A stretch of DNA of 58,451 nt from Streptosporangiales bacterium (GTDB lineage: Bacteria; Actinomycetota; Actinomycetes; Streptosporangiales; WHST01). Positions within the stretch are counted from its first letter, which is position 1; each line of letters begins with the position of its first letter. Of this stretch, positions 45,082-53,619 are shown piece after piece. The notes under the pieces were generated by a model, which was given only the letters and a program-made list of their open reading frames with translations, did no database searches and was not told the origin of the DNA. Both the position numbers and the translations under genes were made by a program. Location of the stretch: contig WHST01000027.1 in assembly GCA_009379955.1 (NCBI GenBank), positions 1-58,451 of the forward strand. The letters run 5' to 3'.

Positions 45082-46023
45082 ATGACGGCCCTCGATACGT
45101 CGGTTACCGTGCCTGCCGTGACCGAGGAGCAGCTCTCGCCCGGCGGCGAGCCACTGGCGCCGATGGCGCGCCCGCCCTTCGAGGTGCACCTCGACGTGTT
45201 CGACGGCCCGTTCGACCTGCTCCTCGGGCTGATCTCCAAGCACAAGCTCGACGTCACCGAGGTCGCTCTGTCGAAGGTCACCGACGACTTCATCGCGTAC
45301 ATCGGGGCGTTCGGCTCGGAGTGGGATCTCGAGCAGACCACGCACTTCCTCGTCGTCGCGGCCACCCTGCTCGACCTCAAGGCCGCCCGGCTGCTCCCGC
45401 AGGCCGACATCGACGACGAGGAGGACCTCGCCCTGCTGGAGGCGCGCGACCTGCTCTTCGCTCGGCTGATGCAGTACAAGGCGTACAAGCAGGTCGCAGC
45501 CGACTTCGCCGGGCGGATGGCCGAGGCGAGCCGCAGGTTCCCGCGCAGCGTGAGCCTGGAGCCCCAGTACGCCGACATGCTGCCCGAGGTGATCCTCGCG
45601 ATCGGCCCGCACGAGCTGGCGAAGCTCGCGGCGGCGGCGATGCGGCCGCGGCTGCCCGAGACCGTGGGCGTCGACCACATCCACTACCCGAAGATCAGCG
45701 TCAGGGAGCAGGCGGCGATCATCGTCGAGCGGCTCAGGGAGAGCAGGCAGACGACGTTCCGCACGCTCACCTCGGACTGCACGGCACCCTTCGAGGTGAT
45801 CGGACGCTTCCTCGCCCTGCTGGAGCTGTTCCGCGAGGGCGTCGTGTCGTTCGAGCAGGTGACGCCGCTGGGCGAGCTCAACGTCAGGTGGACGGGGAGC
45901 GACGCGGGCAGTGTCGAGGTCGACGACGAGTACGACGAACCAGCGCAGGGCGACGCGGCCGAGTCCGACGCGGCCGAGTCCGACGCGGGTGAGGAACGAG
46001 GAGACAGTGATGAGCACGGATGA
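45082..46023 (+). CDS. scpA: Segregation and condensation protein A
   Basis: The kleisin subunit of the bacterial SMC condensin. The 313-residue protein has the N-terminal SMC-neck-binding helices (FEVHLDVFDGPFDLLLGLIS, KHKLDVTEVALSKVTDDFI) and the central FLVVAATLLDLKAARLLP. A middle segment (YKAYKQVAADFAGRMAEA) leads to the C-terminal winged helix (EVIGRFLALLELFREGVVSFEQ). A repetitive acidic tail (DAAESDAAESDAGEE) ends the protein. ATG 45082 follows AGGAGG at 45067-45072. Its last 14 bases overlap scpB, so both are translationally coupled. Confidence 0.95.
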   Translation: MTALDTSVTVPAVTEEQLSPGGEPLAPMARPPFEVHLDVFDGPFDLLLGLISKHKLDVTEVALSKVTDDFIAYIGAFGSEWDLEQTTHFLVVAATLLDLKAARLLPQADIDDEEDLALLEARDLLFARLMQYKAYKQVAADFAGRMAEASRRFPRSVSLEPQYADMLPEVILAIGPHELAKLAAAAMRPRLPETVGVDHIHYPKISVREQAAIIVERLRESRQTTFRTLTSDCTAPFEVIGRFLALLELFREGVVSFEQVTPLGELNVRWTGSDAGSVEVDDEYDEPAQGDAAESDAAESDAGEERGDSDEHG

Positions 46024-46771
46024 GCCGGACGGCCAGGTCGAGGCCGTGCCCGGGCTCGCGGACGAGTCGACCAACGGCACCGCACCGCACCACGACGAAC
46101 CGACCGCGGACGAGGCGGACCAGCCGGCGGACGAGACCCCTGCCGGCGGGGCCGACGACGCTCCCGCGGAGGAGTCCGTCACCGAGCAGGAGCCGGCGAG
46201 CCCGCCGGTGGTCGGCGGCGACCTGCCGCCGCTTGCCAGCGCGCTCGAGGCCGTCCTGATGATCGTCGACGAGCCCGTGCCGACGGTCCAGTTGGCCCAG
46301 GTGCTCGAGACGCCGCGGGCGGAGGTCGACGCGACGCTGCGCGGGCTCGCCGAGGAGTACACCGCCGCCGGCCGCGGGTTCGACCTGCGTGAGGTCGCGG
46401 GCGGCTGGCGTTACTACAGCCGCACCGAATGCGCGCCGGTCGTCGAGCGGTTCGTGCTCGACGGCCAGCAGGCGCGGCTCACCCATGCGGCGCTGGAGAC
46501 CCTGGCCGTGGTCGCGTACCGGCAGCCGGTGAGCAGGGCGCGTGTCTCGGCGATCCGCGGCGTCAACTGCGACGGCGTGATCCGCACGCTCGTCAGCCGC
46601 GGCCTGATCGAGGAGGCCGGCACCGAGCAGGAGAGCAACGCGATCCTCTACCGCACCACGTCGTACTTCCTCGAGCGGATCGACGTGCAGAGCGTCGACG
46701 ACCTGCCCGACATCGCCCCCTACCTGCCCGCGATCGACGAGCTCGCCGACAACGAGGACGTCGCAGGTTGA
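46010..46771 (+). CDS. scpB: Segregation and condensation protein B
   Basis: Partner of ScpA; dimers of its winged helices bind the ScpA linker in condensin. The 253-residue protein begins with about 65 acidic, Pro/Ala-rich residues, then the domain LASALEAVLMIVDEPVPTVQLAQVL, GFDLREVAGGWRYYSRTECAPVVERF, RLTHAALETLAVVAYRQPVSR and RVSAIRGVNCDGVIRTLVSRGLI, all family hallmarks. ATG 46010 has GAGGAG upstream. The stop overlaps the TTG start of the pseudouridine synthase gene, the usual neighbour in actinobacteria and firmicutes. Confidence 0.95.
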   Translation: MSTDEPDGQVEAVPGLADESTNGTAPHHDEPTADEADQPADETPAGGADDAPAEESVTEQEPASPPVVGGDLPPLASALEAVLMIVDEPVPTVQLAQVLETPRAEVDATLRGLAEEYTAAGRGFDLREVAGGWRYYSRTECAPVVERFVLDGQQARLTHAALETLAVVAYRQPVSRARVSAIRGVNCDGVIRTLVSRGLIEEAGTEQESNAILYRTTSYFLERIDVQSVDDLPDIAPYLPAIDELADNEDVAG

Positions 46772-47505
46772 CCGACGACGCCACCTCGGCGATACGGCTG
46801 CAGCGGGTGCTGGCCCAGGCCGGGTTCGGCAGCCGCCGTGCGTGCGAGGACCTCATCGCCGCCGGCCGGGTGACGGTCGACGGCGTCGTCGCCGCGCTCG
46901 GTGCCCGCGTCGACGAGAACACCGCGGTGGTGCGGGTCGACGGCATGCGCATACCGTCGGCGCCCGACCTCGCCTACCTGGCCCTCAACAAGCCCGAGGG
47001 CGTCGTGAGCACGATGGACGACCCGGAGGGCCGTACCGACCTGTCCGACTACGTCGCCGACCGACCCGAGCGGCTGTTCCACGTCGGGCGGCTCGATACC
47101 GCGACCGAGGGTCTGCTGCTGCTGACCAACGACGGTGAGCTGGCCAACCGGCTGGCGCACCCGAGCTACGAGGTGCGCAAGACCTACGTCGCCGAGGTGA
47201 CCGGTACGGTGCCGAACAGGTTGGGCGACCGGCTGCGCGCGGGTGTCGAGCTCGACGACGGTCCGGTCGCGGTCGACGAGTTCCGGATCGTGCAGCGCGC
47301 GAGCGGACGCACGCTCGTCGAGCTGGTCCTGCACGAGGGCCGCAACAGGATCGTCCGCCGGCTGCTCGCGGCGGTCGACCATCCCGTGACGCGGCTCGTC
47401 CGCACCCGGGTCGGGCCGGTGTCGCTCGGTGACCTGCCGTCGGGGACCCTGCGTGACCTGACGACCCGGGAAGTGGGTCTGCTCTACCAGGAGGTCGCCT
47501 TGTGA
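46768..47505 (+). CDS. rRNA pseudouridine synthase, RsuA/RluB type
   Basis: A 245-residue pseudouridine synthase with an N-terminal S4 RNA-binding domain (IRLQRVLAQAGFGSRRACEDLI). The catalytic Asp110 is in the family motif GRLDTATEGLLLLTNDG, and the C-terminal GRNRIVRRLLAAVDHPVTRLVR is conserved. Gene order scpB-this-gene is typical for RluB, which modifies 23S rRNA position 2605, but RsuA-type 16S specificity cannot be excluded from sequence. TTG 46768 must be the start, because the S4 domain begins within ten residues of it; it overlaps the scpB stop (TTGA). Confidence 0.92.
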   Translation: MTDDATSAIRLQRVLAQAGFGSRRACEDLIAAGRVTVDGVVAALGARVDENTAVVRVDGMRIPSAPDLAYLALNKPEGVVSTMDDPEGRTDLSDYVADRPERLFHVGRLDTATEGLLLLTNDGELANRLAHPSYEVRKTYVAEVTGTVPNRLGDRLRAGVELDDGPVAVDEFRIVQRASGRTLVELVLHEGRNRIVRRLLAAVDHPVTRLVRTRVGPVSLGDLPSGTLRDLTTREVGLLYQEVAL

Positions 47506-48599
47506 GTGGTCCTGAGGATGCGATCGCCGCCGCGCCCAAGCGGCTGCTCGTCGTCGGTACGGGACTGATGGGCACGTCGGCGGCGCTCGCCGCGCGCGCG
47601 ACGGGCGCGGAGGTCTACCTGTACGACACGACGCCCCATCACCTCGCGCTGGCCGCGCAGATGGGTGCGGGCACGCCGTACGACGACGGCACAGGGCCCG
47701 TCGATCTGGTGCTGCTCGCCGTGCCGCCACACCTCGTGGGGGCGGAGCTGGCGCGCTGGCAGCGCCGTGACGCCGGCGCGGTCTACACCGACGTCGCGAG
47801 CGTGAAGGCCGGGCCGCGCCGCGACGCGCGCGCCCTCGGCTGTGACCTGACCACGTACGCCGGCGGGCATCCACTCGCCGGCAGGGAGCTGTCCGGGCCG
47901 AAGGCGGCCGCGAGCGACCTGTTCCTCGGCCGGCCGTGGGCGGTGTGCCCGGGCGACGCCCGTCCCGACGTCGTCGCCGTGGTGACCGCGTTCGCCCGGT
48001 CGTTGGGTGCCGACCCGCTGGTGATGGACGAGGACGACCACGACGCCGCGGTCGCCGCGACGTCACACGCGCCGCACGTGCTGGCGAGCGTCATGGCGGC
48101 CCGGCTGCCGGACGCCGACACCCGCCTCGCCGGCCAGGGCGTGCGCGACGTCACCCGGGTGGCCGACGGCGATCCGGCGCTGTGGACCTCGATCCTGTCC
48201 GGCAACGCCGTCGCGGTCGCCGACACGCTGGCCGCCGCGTCGCGCGACCTCGACGCGATGGCCGTCGCGTTGCGGGCGGTCGCCACCGGCGACGAGGCCG
48301 CCGCCGGCGACGTGCGCGCGCTGCTGGAGCGCGGTGTCACCGGCCGCATGGCGCTGCCCGGCAAGCACGGCGGACCGACCCGCACGTACGCCGTCGTCAC
48401 GGTGATGCTGCCGGACGAGCCGGGGCAGCTCGCCCGGCTGTTCCACGACGCGGACACCACCGGTGTCAACGTCGAGGACATCGCGCTCGAGCACTCGCCA
48501 GGTGCGCTCGTCGGTGTCGTGGAGCTCAGCGTGCGGCCGGAGACCAGAGACACCCTGGTGGCGGGGCTGCGCGCGTCAGGCTGGGACGTGCCCGGGTAA
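47502..48599 (+). CDS. tyrA: Prephenate dehydrogenase with ACT domain
   Basis: Catalyses oxidative decarboxylation of prephenate to 4-hydroxyphenylpyruvate in tyrosine synthesis. The 365-residue protein has the Rossmann motif VVGTGLMGTSAALAAR (17-32), the conserved AGGHPLAGRELSGPKAA with the catalytic His, and SHAPHVLAS in the helical dimerisation domain. A C-terminal ACT domain begins near residue 295 (YAVVTVMLPDEPGQLARLFHDA, VNVEDIALEHSP) and probably mediates feedback by an aromatic amino acid. GTG 47502 overlaps the upstream stop by four bases. Common actinobacterial order: rluB-tyrA-cmk-der. Confidence 0.95.
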   Translation: MSGPEDAIAAAPKRLLVVGTGLMGTSAALAARATGAEVYLYDTTPHHLALAAQMGAGTPYDDGTGPVDLVLLAVPPHLVGAELARWQRRDAGAVYTDVASVKAGPRRDARALGCDLTTYAGGHPLAGRELSGPKAAASDLFLGRPWAVCPGDARPDVVAVVTAFARSLGADPLVMDEDDHDAAVAATSHAPHVLASVMAARLPDADTRLAGQGVRDVTRVADGDPALWTSILSGNAVAVADTLAAASRDLDAMAVALRAVATGDEAAAGDVRALLERGVTGRMALPGKHGGPTRTYAVVTVMLPDEPGQLARLFHDADTTGVNVEDIALEHSPGALVGVVELSVRPETRDTLVAGLRASGWDVPG

Positions 48600-48650
48600 T
48601 CTTCGTACCAGCCCGCCATCCCTCCCGCATGTCCGTCGAAGGAGAGTACG

Positions 48651-49325
48651 TTGCCCGCCGACCAGTCCCACGTCGTGATCGCGGTCGACGGCCCGTCCGG
48701 CAGCGGCAAGTCCAGCGTCGCTCGCGGTGTCGCGAGCAAGCTCGGCTACCGCTATCTCGACACCGGCGCCATGTACCGCGCGATGACGTGGTGGATGCTC
48801 GACCGTGCGATCCCTGTCGACGACCCCGCGGCGGTCGCGGCTGCCACCGACCACCCCGTCCTCGAGGTCACCGCCGACCCGGCGAACCCGTCGATCACGG
48901 TCGACGGCGTCGACGTCGCCGAGGAGATCCGCACCCGTGAGGTGACCAACGCCGTGAGCGCGGTGAGCGCCGTGCCCGAGGTGCGCAGGCGGCTCGTGGC
49001 CCTGCAGCGCGCGCTGATCGGCAACGGTGCCATCGTCGTCGAGGGACGCGACATCGGCACGGTCGTCGCGCCCAACGCCACGGTCAAGGTCTTCCTCGTC
49101 GCAGACGAGGGGACGCGGGCCGCGCGGCGCACCGACGACGTCCACGCACGCCTCGGCACCGCGGTCGAGGTGACGCAGGCCGACCTCGCCAGGCGCGACC
49201 GGCTCGACTCGACCAGGGCGGCCTCGCCACTGACCAAGGCCGGCGACGCCGTCGAGATCGACTCGACCGCGCTCGGCCTCGAAGAGGTCATCGACCGCGT
49301 GCTCTCGCTCGTGCACGCGGCATGA
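48651..49325 (+). CDS. cmk: Cytidylate kinase
   Basis: Phosphorylates CMP and dCMP with ATP. The 224-residue protein has the P-loop GPSGSGKSSVARG (14-26), the CMP-binding YLDTGAMYRAMTW, IVVEGRDIGTVVAPNA with the Arg and Asp contacts, and the lid segment VFLVADEGTRAARR. The conserved LARRDRLDSTRAASPL precedes the C-terminal helix. It starts with TTG 48651 because AAGGAG lies seven bases upstream; no ATG or GTG is near the conserved N-terminus. The stop overlaps the acyltransferase start (ATGA). Confidence 0.96.
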   Translation: MPADQSHVVIAVDGPSGSGKSSVARGVASKLGYRYLDTGAMYRAMTWWMLDRAIPVDDPAAVAAATDHPVLEVTADPANPSITVDGVDVAEEIRTREVTNAVSAVSAVPEVRRRLVALQRALIGNGAIVVEGRDIGTVVAPNATVKVFLVADEGTRAARRTDDVHARLGTAVEVTQADLARRDRLDSTRAASPLTKAGDAVEIDSTALGLEEVIDRVLSLVHAA

Positions 49326-49999
49326 GCACAGGAACCGGCCTCCCGTTGCGGCAGACCGAGCACCCGAGGGCCATCAGGCCCGGCCGGCAGTTCGCGAGGC
49401 TCCTCTCGGCCGCGACGTACCGGGTGCGCGTCCACGGCCGCGAGCACGTCCCGGCGAGCGGACCGGTCATCCTCGCGATCAACCACCGCAACATCCTCGA
49501 CGGCCCGGTGGTGTACGGCGCCTGCCCGCGCCCCGCGCGGTTCCTCGTCAAGGCGGAGATGTTCAGCGGCGCGCTCGGCGTGGTCCTCCGCCAGGTCGGG
49601 CAGATCCCGATCAGGCGCGGCACTCCCGACCGCGGCGCGCTGCGCACGTGCATGAGCTGGCTGCGGCGCGGCGAGGTGCTTGGCGTGTTCCCCGAGGGCA
49701 CCAGGGGCCAGGGCGACTTCGGTCAGGTGCGGCACGGCCTGACCTGGCTCGCCCTGCGGGCGCAGGCGCCGGTCGTGCCCGTGGTCTGCCTGGGGATCGC
49801 CGAGTCACTCGACGGGCGTAAGCTGCCGAAGCTCAGGTCCCCGGTCGACGTCGTGTTCGGCGAGGCGTTCGAGGTCGGGGCCTACGGTGACCGTGCCTCC
49901 CGCCGCGTGCTCGCCGAAGCAGCGGAGGACGTGCGGGTCCGGCTGGTGGAACACCACGAGGCCGCGGCGAAGCTGGCAGGGCGGCAACTCGGTGACTGA
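49322..49999 (+). CDS. 1-acyl-glycerol-3-phosphate acyltransferase-type protein (PlsC family)
   Basis: A 225-residue membrane-associated acyltransferase. It has the catalytic motif NHRNILD (54-60), which is the HX4D block, and the acceptor-binding FPEGTRGQG (123-131). [10 protein letters not shown] corresponds to the fourth motif. The family transfers acyl groups from acyl-ACP or acyl-CoA to lysophosphatidic acid or related lysolipids. The position between cmk and der is standard in actinobacteria. The ATG overlaps the cmk stop by four bases and its 3' end overlaps der by eight, so the three are coupled. Confidence 0.92.
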   Translation: MSTGTGLPLRQTEHPRAIRPGRQFARLLSAATYRVRVHGREHVPASGPVILAINHRNILDGPVVYGACPRPARFLVKAEMFSGALGVVLRQVGQIPIRRGTPDRGALRTCMSWLRRGEVLGVFPEGTRGQGDFGQVRHGLTWLALRAQAPVVPVVCLGIAESLDGRKLPKLRSPVDVVFGEAFEVGAYGDRASRRVLAEAAEDVRVRLVEHHEAAAKLAGRQLGD

Positions 50000-51344
50000 G
50001 ACAACGCAGGCAGACGCGACGACGGTGGCGCCGGTGGTCGCCGTGGTCGGGCGACCCAACGTCGGCAAGTCGACGCTCGTGAACCGCATCCTCGGCCGTC
50101 GCGAGGCGGTCGTCGAGGACGTGCCCGGCGTCACCCGCGACCGCGTCGCGTACGACGCCGATTGGCGCGGACGCCGGTTCGTCCTGCTCGACACCGGCGG
50201 CTGGCAGGTCGACGGCCGCGGCCTCGCGGCGCAGATCACCGACCAGGCGAAGCTCGCCGTCGACATGGCAGACCTCGTGCTGTTCGTCGTCGACACCCTC
50301 GTCGGCATCACCGAGGAGGACGCCGCGGTCGGGCGCCTGCTGCAGCGCTCCGGCAAGCCGGTCGTGCTCGCGGCCAACAAGGTCGACGACCAGCGGGCCG
50401 AGGCCGACGCGACCTCGCTGTGGAGCCTCGGCCTCGGCGAGCCGGTGCCGGTGAGCGCGTTGCACGGCCGGGGGAGCGGCGACCTGCTCGACGTCGTGTT
50501 CGACCGGCTGCCGGAGCCGCCGCCCGACATGTCCGAGGAGGAGGGCGGCCCGCGGCGGGTCGCCATCGTGGGCAAGCCCAACGTCGGCAAGTCGAGCCTG
50601 CTCAACAAGCTGGCGGGCGCCGAGCGGGTGCTGGTCGACGCGGTCGCCGGCACGACCCGCGACCCGGTCGACGAGCTGATCGAGCTCGGCGGCCGCACCT
50701 GGCGGTTCGTCGACACGGCGGGCATCAGGCGGCGGGTCAGGGAGGCGTCGGGCAGCGAGTACTACTCGTACCTGCGCACCGAGCAGGCGCTGGAGTCCGC
50801 CGAGGTCGCCGTCGTGCTCGTCGACGCCAGCGAACCACTCGCCGAGCAGGATCTCCGGATCCTGTCGGCGGCCGGCGATGCCGGACGCGCCCTCGTCCTC
50901 GTCTTCAACAAGTGGGACCTGCTCGACGACGAGCGCAAGGAGCTCCTCGAGCGCGAGATCGACCGTCAGCTCGTCCGGGTCAGGTGGGCACCGCGGGTGA
51001 ACCTCTCGGCGGGCAGCGGCTGGCACGTCAACCGCCTCGTCACCGCGCTCGACACCGCGCTCGCGGGTTGGGAGACCCGCGTGACGACCGGGCGCCTCAA
51101 CGGGTGGCTGTCCGACGTCGTCGCGGCGACGCCGCCGCCGGTGCGCGGCGGCAAGCAGCCGAAGGTGCTGTTCGCGACCCAGGCCGGCATCGCGCCGCCG
51201 CACTTCGTCCTGTTCACCAGCGGCCCGCTCGAGGCCGGTTACCTGCGGTTCCTCGAGCGCCGGCTACGCGAGGAGTTCGGCTTCGAGGGCACCCCGGTGA
51301 AGCTGAGCCTGCGGGTCAGGGAGCGCCGCGGCCGGTCCCGCTGA
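49992..51344 (+). CDS. der: Ribosome biogenesis GTPase Der
   Basis: Tandem-G-domain GTPase needed for 50S subunit assembly. The 450-residue protein has two consecutive Ras-like domains. The first (from about 14) has GRPNVGKS, the switch Thr in GVTRD, DTGGW and NKVD. The second (from about 190) has [18 protein letters not shown] and NKWD. A C-terminal KH-like domain follows ([33 protein letters not shown]), with a basic end. GTG 49992 overlaps the upstream gene. It ends the string of seven coupled genes that starts at scpA. Confidence 0.97.
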   Translation: MTETTQADATTVAPVVAVVGRPNVGKSTLVNRILGRREAVVEDVPGVTRDRVAYDADWRGRRFVLLDTGGWQVDGRGLAAQITDQAKLAVDMADLVLFVVDTLVGITEEDAAVGRLLQRSGKPVVLAANKVDDQRAEADATSLWSLGLGEPVPVSALHGRGSGDLLDVVFDRLPEPPPDMSEEEGGPRRVAIVGKPNVGKSSLLNKLAGAERVLVDAVAGTTRDPVDELIELGGRTWRFVDTAGIRRRVREASGSEYYSYLRTEQALESAEVAVVLVDASEPLAEQDLRILSAAGDAGRALVLVFNKWDLLDDERKELLEREIDRQLVRVRWAPRVNLSAGSGWHVNRLVTALDTALAGWETRVTTGRLNGWLSDVVAATPPPVRGGKQPKVLFATQAGIAPPHFVLFTSGPLEAGYLRFLERRLREEFGFEGTPVKLSLRVRERRGRSR

Positions 51345-51366
51345 CGCCCCCTGACCGGCGTCGTCG

Positions 51367-53319
51367 TCAGGGCGGCGACACGGCGCGCGGGTAGTAGGTC
51401 GTCGCGGGGTGGGAGCGGAGGAAACTGTAGGCGATCTCGCCCGGCGGCTTCGGTGGCCGGTTCTTCGACTGCCACGGCACCACCTTCCGGAACGCCTTCC
51501 ATGCCGCTGTCGGAGCGGTGCCGAACGACCGGTCCATGTTCAGCTTCTCGCCCTGGATCTCCCGGATGTTCAGCCAGTACGTGGCAGTCAACAGGCTCTG
51601 TGCCTGCAACCGTCCGAGGTCGGTGAGCATGGCCTTCAGGGCCGCAACCTTGAGCGAGGTCGAGGCCTGCAGATCCTCGACGTTCGCCACGATGGAGTTC
51701 CCCTCCACCGGTATCGGGTTCTGGTGTGTGTGCACCGACTGCAGCAGGTCAGCGAGGGCGTAGCTGTCCGCTCTCGGTGCCGCGCGGGTCTGCTGCTGTG
51801 CCGTCAGCCCGTACGAGGGCTCGATGACCGTGAAGAACGTGCTCTCGAACCGCAACGGCACCATCGCGTCGGTGACCGCGCAGTTCGCGAGCGCGTTGGT
51901 CAGCGCCTCGATCTCGTTGGCGACCGGGTAGGGATCCCAGTTCGCGTTGGAGAGTATGTAGCCGTGCCCGCATCCGGTGCCGCCGAGGCCCTTGCCCACA
52001 CAGCGCTCGGTGTTCGGGCCGCCCTTGACGTAGTACTGCTTGAGCCACGGTTCGTTGAGCTCGGGCGCCGAACTCGGCGACCAGCCCGGTGCCACGGACG
52101 GGTTGTGGTCGGAGGCGTTGATCTGGATCAGCAGGGCATCGCGCAGCTGTTTCCAGGCGGTCCACGCCGCGGCGTTGCGCTGGCTCATCGCACGCAGACT
52201 CTCCGGATCCTGGATGATCCGCTTCGGTACGCCGTCCTCGGACTCCTCGTCCCTGGCGAGGAGGTAACTGCCCTTGATCATGTCGAGCACGCGCGCGGCG
52301 GTCGCCTTCCATTGCGGGTCGGGGCGGATGGCGCGCACCGGCGCGGCGAGGGGGGTGATGCTGCTGTTCATCGCCTGGAGATCCATGGCGTAGAGCAGGT
52401 CCTGCCAGTTCAGTGCCTGTTGCGCGTCGTGGACGTGCAACGCGGCCTGTCCCATCGAGTACGCGTTGCTGCTGGTGAGGGCGGCTTCGTCAGCGGCGAA
52501 CGGCGCACCGGGCGCCAGTGGCTGTGCGGGCTGGTCCTGGAGCGGCTTCAGGCCCGCCTCGGCCAGGGCACGCTTCGCGGTCATCCGCTTGCCGTGGAAG
52601 TACGCGTACCCGACTCCCACCATCGTCGCCGCGACGTTGCCGAGCTGCGGCAGGTCACCTTCGCCCGGCGACCCCCGCGACTGGACGACCGGCGTGACGT
52701 CCTTGTTGAGCAGGTCGACCAGCATCTGCGTGAGTTGGGGGCTGGCCGCTTCGTAGCTCATCGTGTTGACGCGGAAGGCCATCATCGCCCGCACGACCTC
52801 GCGGCTGGCCTCGGGACCTGATCCTCCGGTCGCGCCGGACCTGAAGTTCCTCAGCTGGCTCTGGAGCAGATAGTCCCGGTTGGAACAACGCTGTCCGGTG
52901 GTCGGACAGGTCGGTGAATCCGAGGTGACCTTCGTCGACAGCGGGTCGCCAGAGAAGATCACTTCCTGCCGTCCCGAGCCGGCGGCCCGGTTGAACCAGT
53001 AGACGGGCACGCCCTCTCGTGCGCCCTGGAGAAGCAGGTAGTAGGCATTGAGCGAGCGTTGCCGAGCTCCCGAGGTGAGCCGGATCTTCGCGCCGTTCCT
53101 CGCGACGTCGACGATGTCGCCGATGGACATGCGCTTTCCGTCGGCCGTGACGGTGCCATCCGCGTTGACCGTCGTGTAGGCCGATGTTTCATACGCGGAA
53201 ACAGCTTGTGTCGATCCACGAACCTCTTGCGGATAGATGCTCGACGTCAAGGTGGCCATCAGTCCGATGGCGACCAGGACGACCAGAATGCGCCGTGTGC
53301 GCAGGAACCGTTGCCTCAT
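51367..53319 (-). CDS. Predicted exported HAL/PAL-fold ammonia-lyase homologue lacking the MIO motif
   Basis: A 650-residue protein with an N-terminal hydrophobic segment (ILVVLVAIGLMATLTSSIY) after a basic start, a likely signal peptide or anchor. The rest is recognisably the histidine/phenylalanine ammonia-lyase fold: VYWFNRAAGSG with Tyr107 (YGxNTGFG position), LLQSQLRNFRSG, INASDHNPSV, and VEGNSIVANVEDLQ. The segment that normally reads GSxGASGDLxPL, whose Ala-Ser-Gly cyclises to the MIO cofactor, is here GSPGEGDLPQLG (216-227), one residue shorter and without Ser. The usual QDPYSLRCxPQ is QDPESLRAMSQ (Glu373 for Tyr, Arg376 kept). Several Cys (for example CPTTGQRC) agree with an oxidising location. 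ATG 53319 has GGAGG upstream. Activity unknown; probably not a classic ammonia lyase. Confidence 0.82.
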   Translation of the reverse strand: MRQRFLRTRRILVVLVAIGLMATLTSSIYPQEVRGSTQAVSAYETSAYTTVNADGTVTADGKRMSIGDIVDVARNGAKIRLTSGARQRSLNAYYLLLQGAREGVPVYWFNRAAGSGRQEVIFSGDPLSTKVTSDSPTCPTTGQRCSNRDYLLQSQLRNFRSGATGGSGPEASREVVRAMMAFRVNTMSYEAASPQLTQMLVDLLNKDVTPVVQSRGSPGEGDLPQLGNVAATMVGVGYAYFHGKRMTAKRALAEAGLKPLQDQPAQPLAPGAPFAADEAALTSSNAYSMGQAALHVHDAQQALNWQDLLYAMDLQAMNSSITPLAAPVRAIRPDPQWKATAARVLDMIKGSYLLARDEESEDGVPKRIIQDPESLRAMSQRNAAAWTAWKQLRDALLIQINASDHNPSVAPGWSPSSAPELNEPWLKQYYVKGGPNTERCVGKGLGGTGCGHGYILSNANWDPYPVANEIEALTNALANCAVTDAMVPLRFESTFFTVIEPSYGLTAQQQTRAAPRADSYALADLLQSVHTHQNPIPVEGNSIVANVEDLQASTSLKVAALKAMLTDLGRLQAQSLLTATYWLNIREIQGEKLNMDRSFGTAPTAAWKAFRKVVPWQSKNRPPKPPGEIAYSFLRSHPATTYYPRAVSPP

Positions 53320-53619
53320 GGGATAAACCCTCCAGAGCGGGCGCCGCCGGTGAATCGACGAAGCGGCGACCTGCCGTCAGGTCCCAGGGTCCTGGCCAGG
53401 GTTTACCGGGATGAAATTTCGATTCACATTAGTGGATGGAGATGGCTGAGCGGAAGATGTGCGCTCGAAGTCAGCGGTCGGGTGCGACGAGCTGTAGCCA
53501 TCATCGGAGACGGGCTTCCACTGCAAGACGTCCTCGAAGCCGGCTGGGAGGATCCGGTGGCCTGATAGGTTCTGCGTGGTCACGGCTTGCTCCGGCGCGG
53601 GCTTGGTGGGATCAACACG
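53320..53619. other. Divergent intergenic region with crossed inverted repeats
   Basis: This 300-bp gap separates the lyase-fold gene (minus) from the GntR gene (plus). TAAACCCT (53324-53331) pairs with AGGGTTTA (53398-53405), and GTGAATCG (53350-53357) pairs with CGATTCAC (53420-53427). The two pairs interleave, so an RNA from the minus strand could form a pseudoknot-like fold, or the copies could be operator pairs. CCAGG/CCTGG (53384-53395) lies between them. A minus-strand promoter candidate is TTCCGC, 18 bp, TAATGT, with the -10 at plus-strand 53426-53431, touching the last repeat arm. The remainder up to 53619 shows no further gene that I can support. Confidence 0.5.

Noticed and set aside
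53436-53586. Coding sequence between the lyase-fold gene and the GntR gene
   Set aside because: The open frames here have no ribosome-binding site, no typical codon bias and no recognisable protein pattern.
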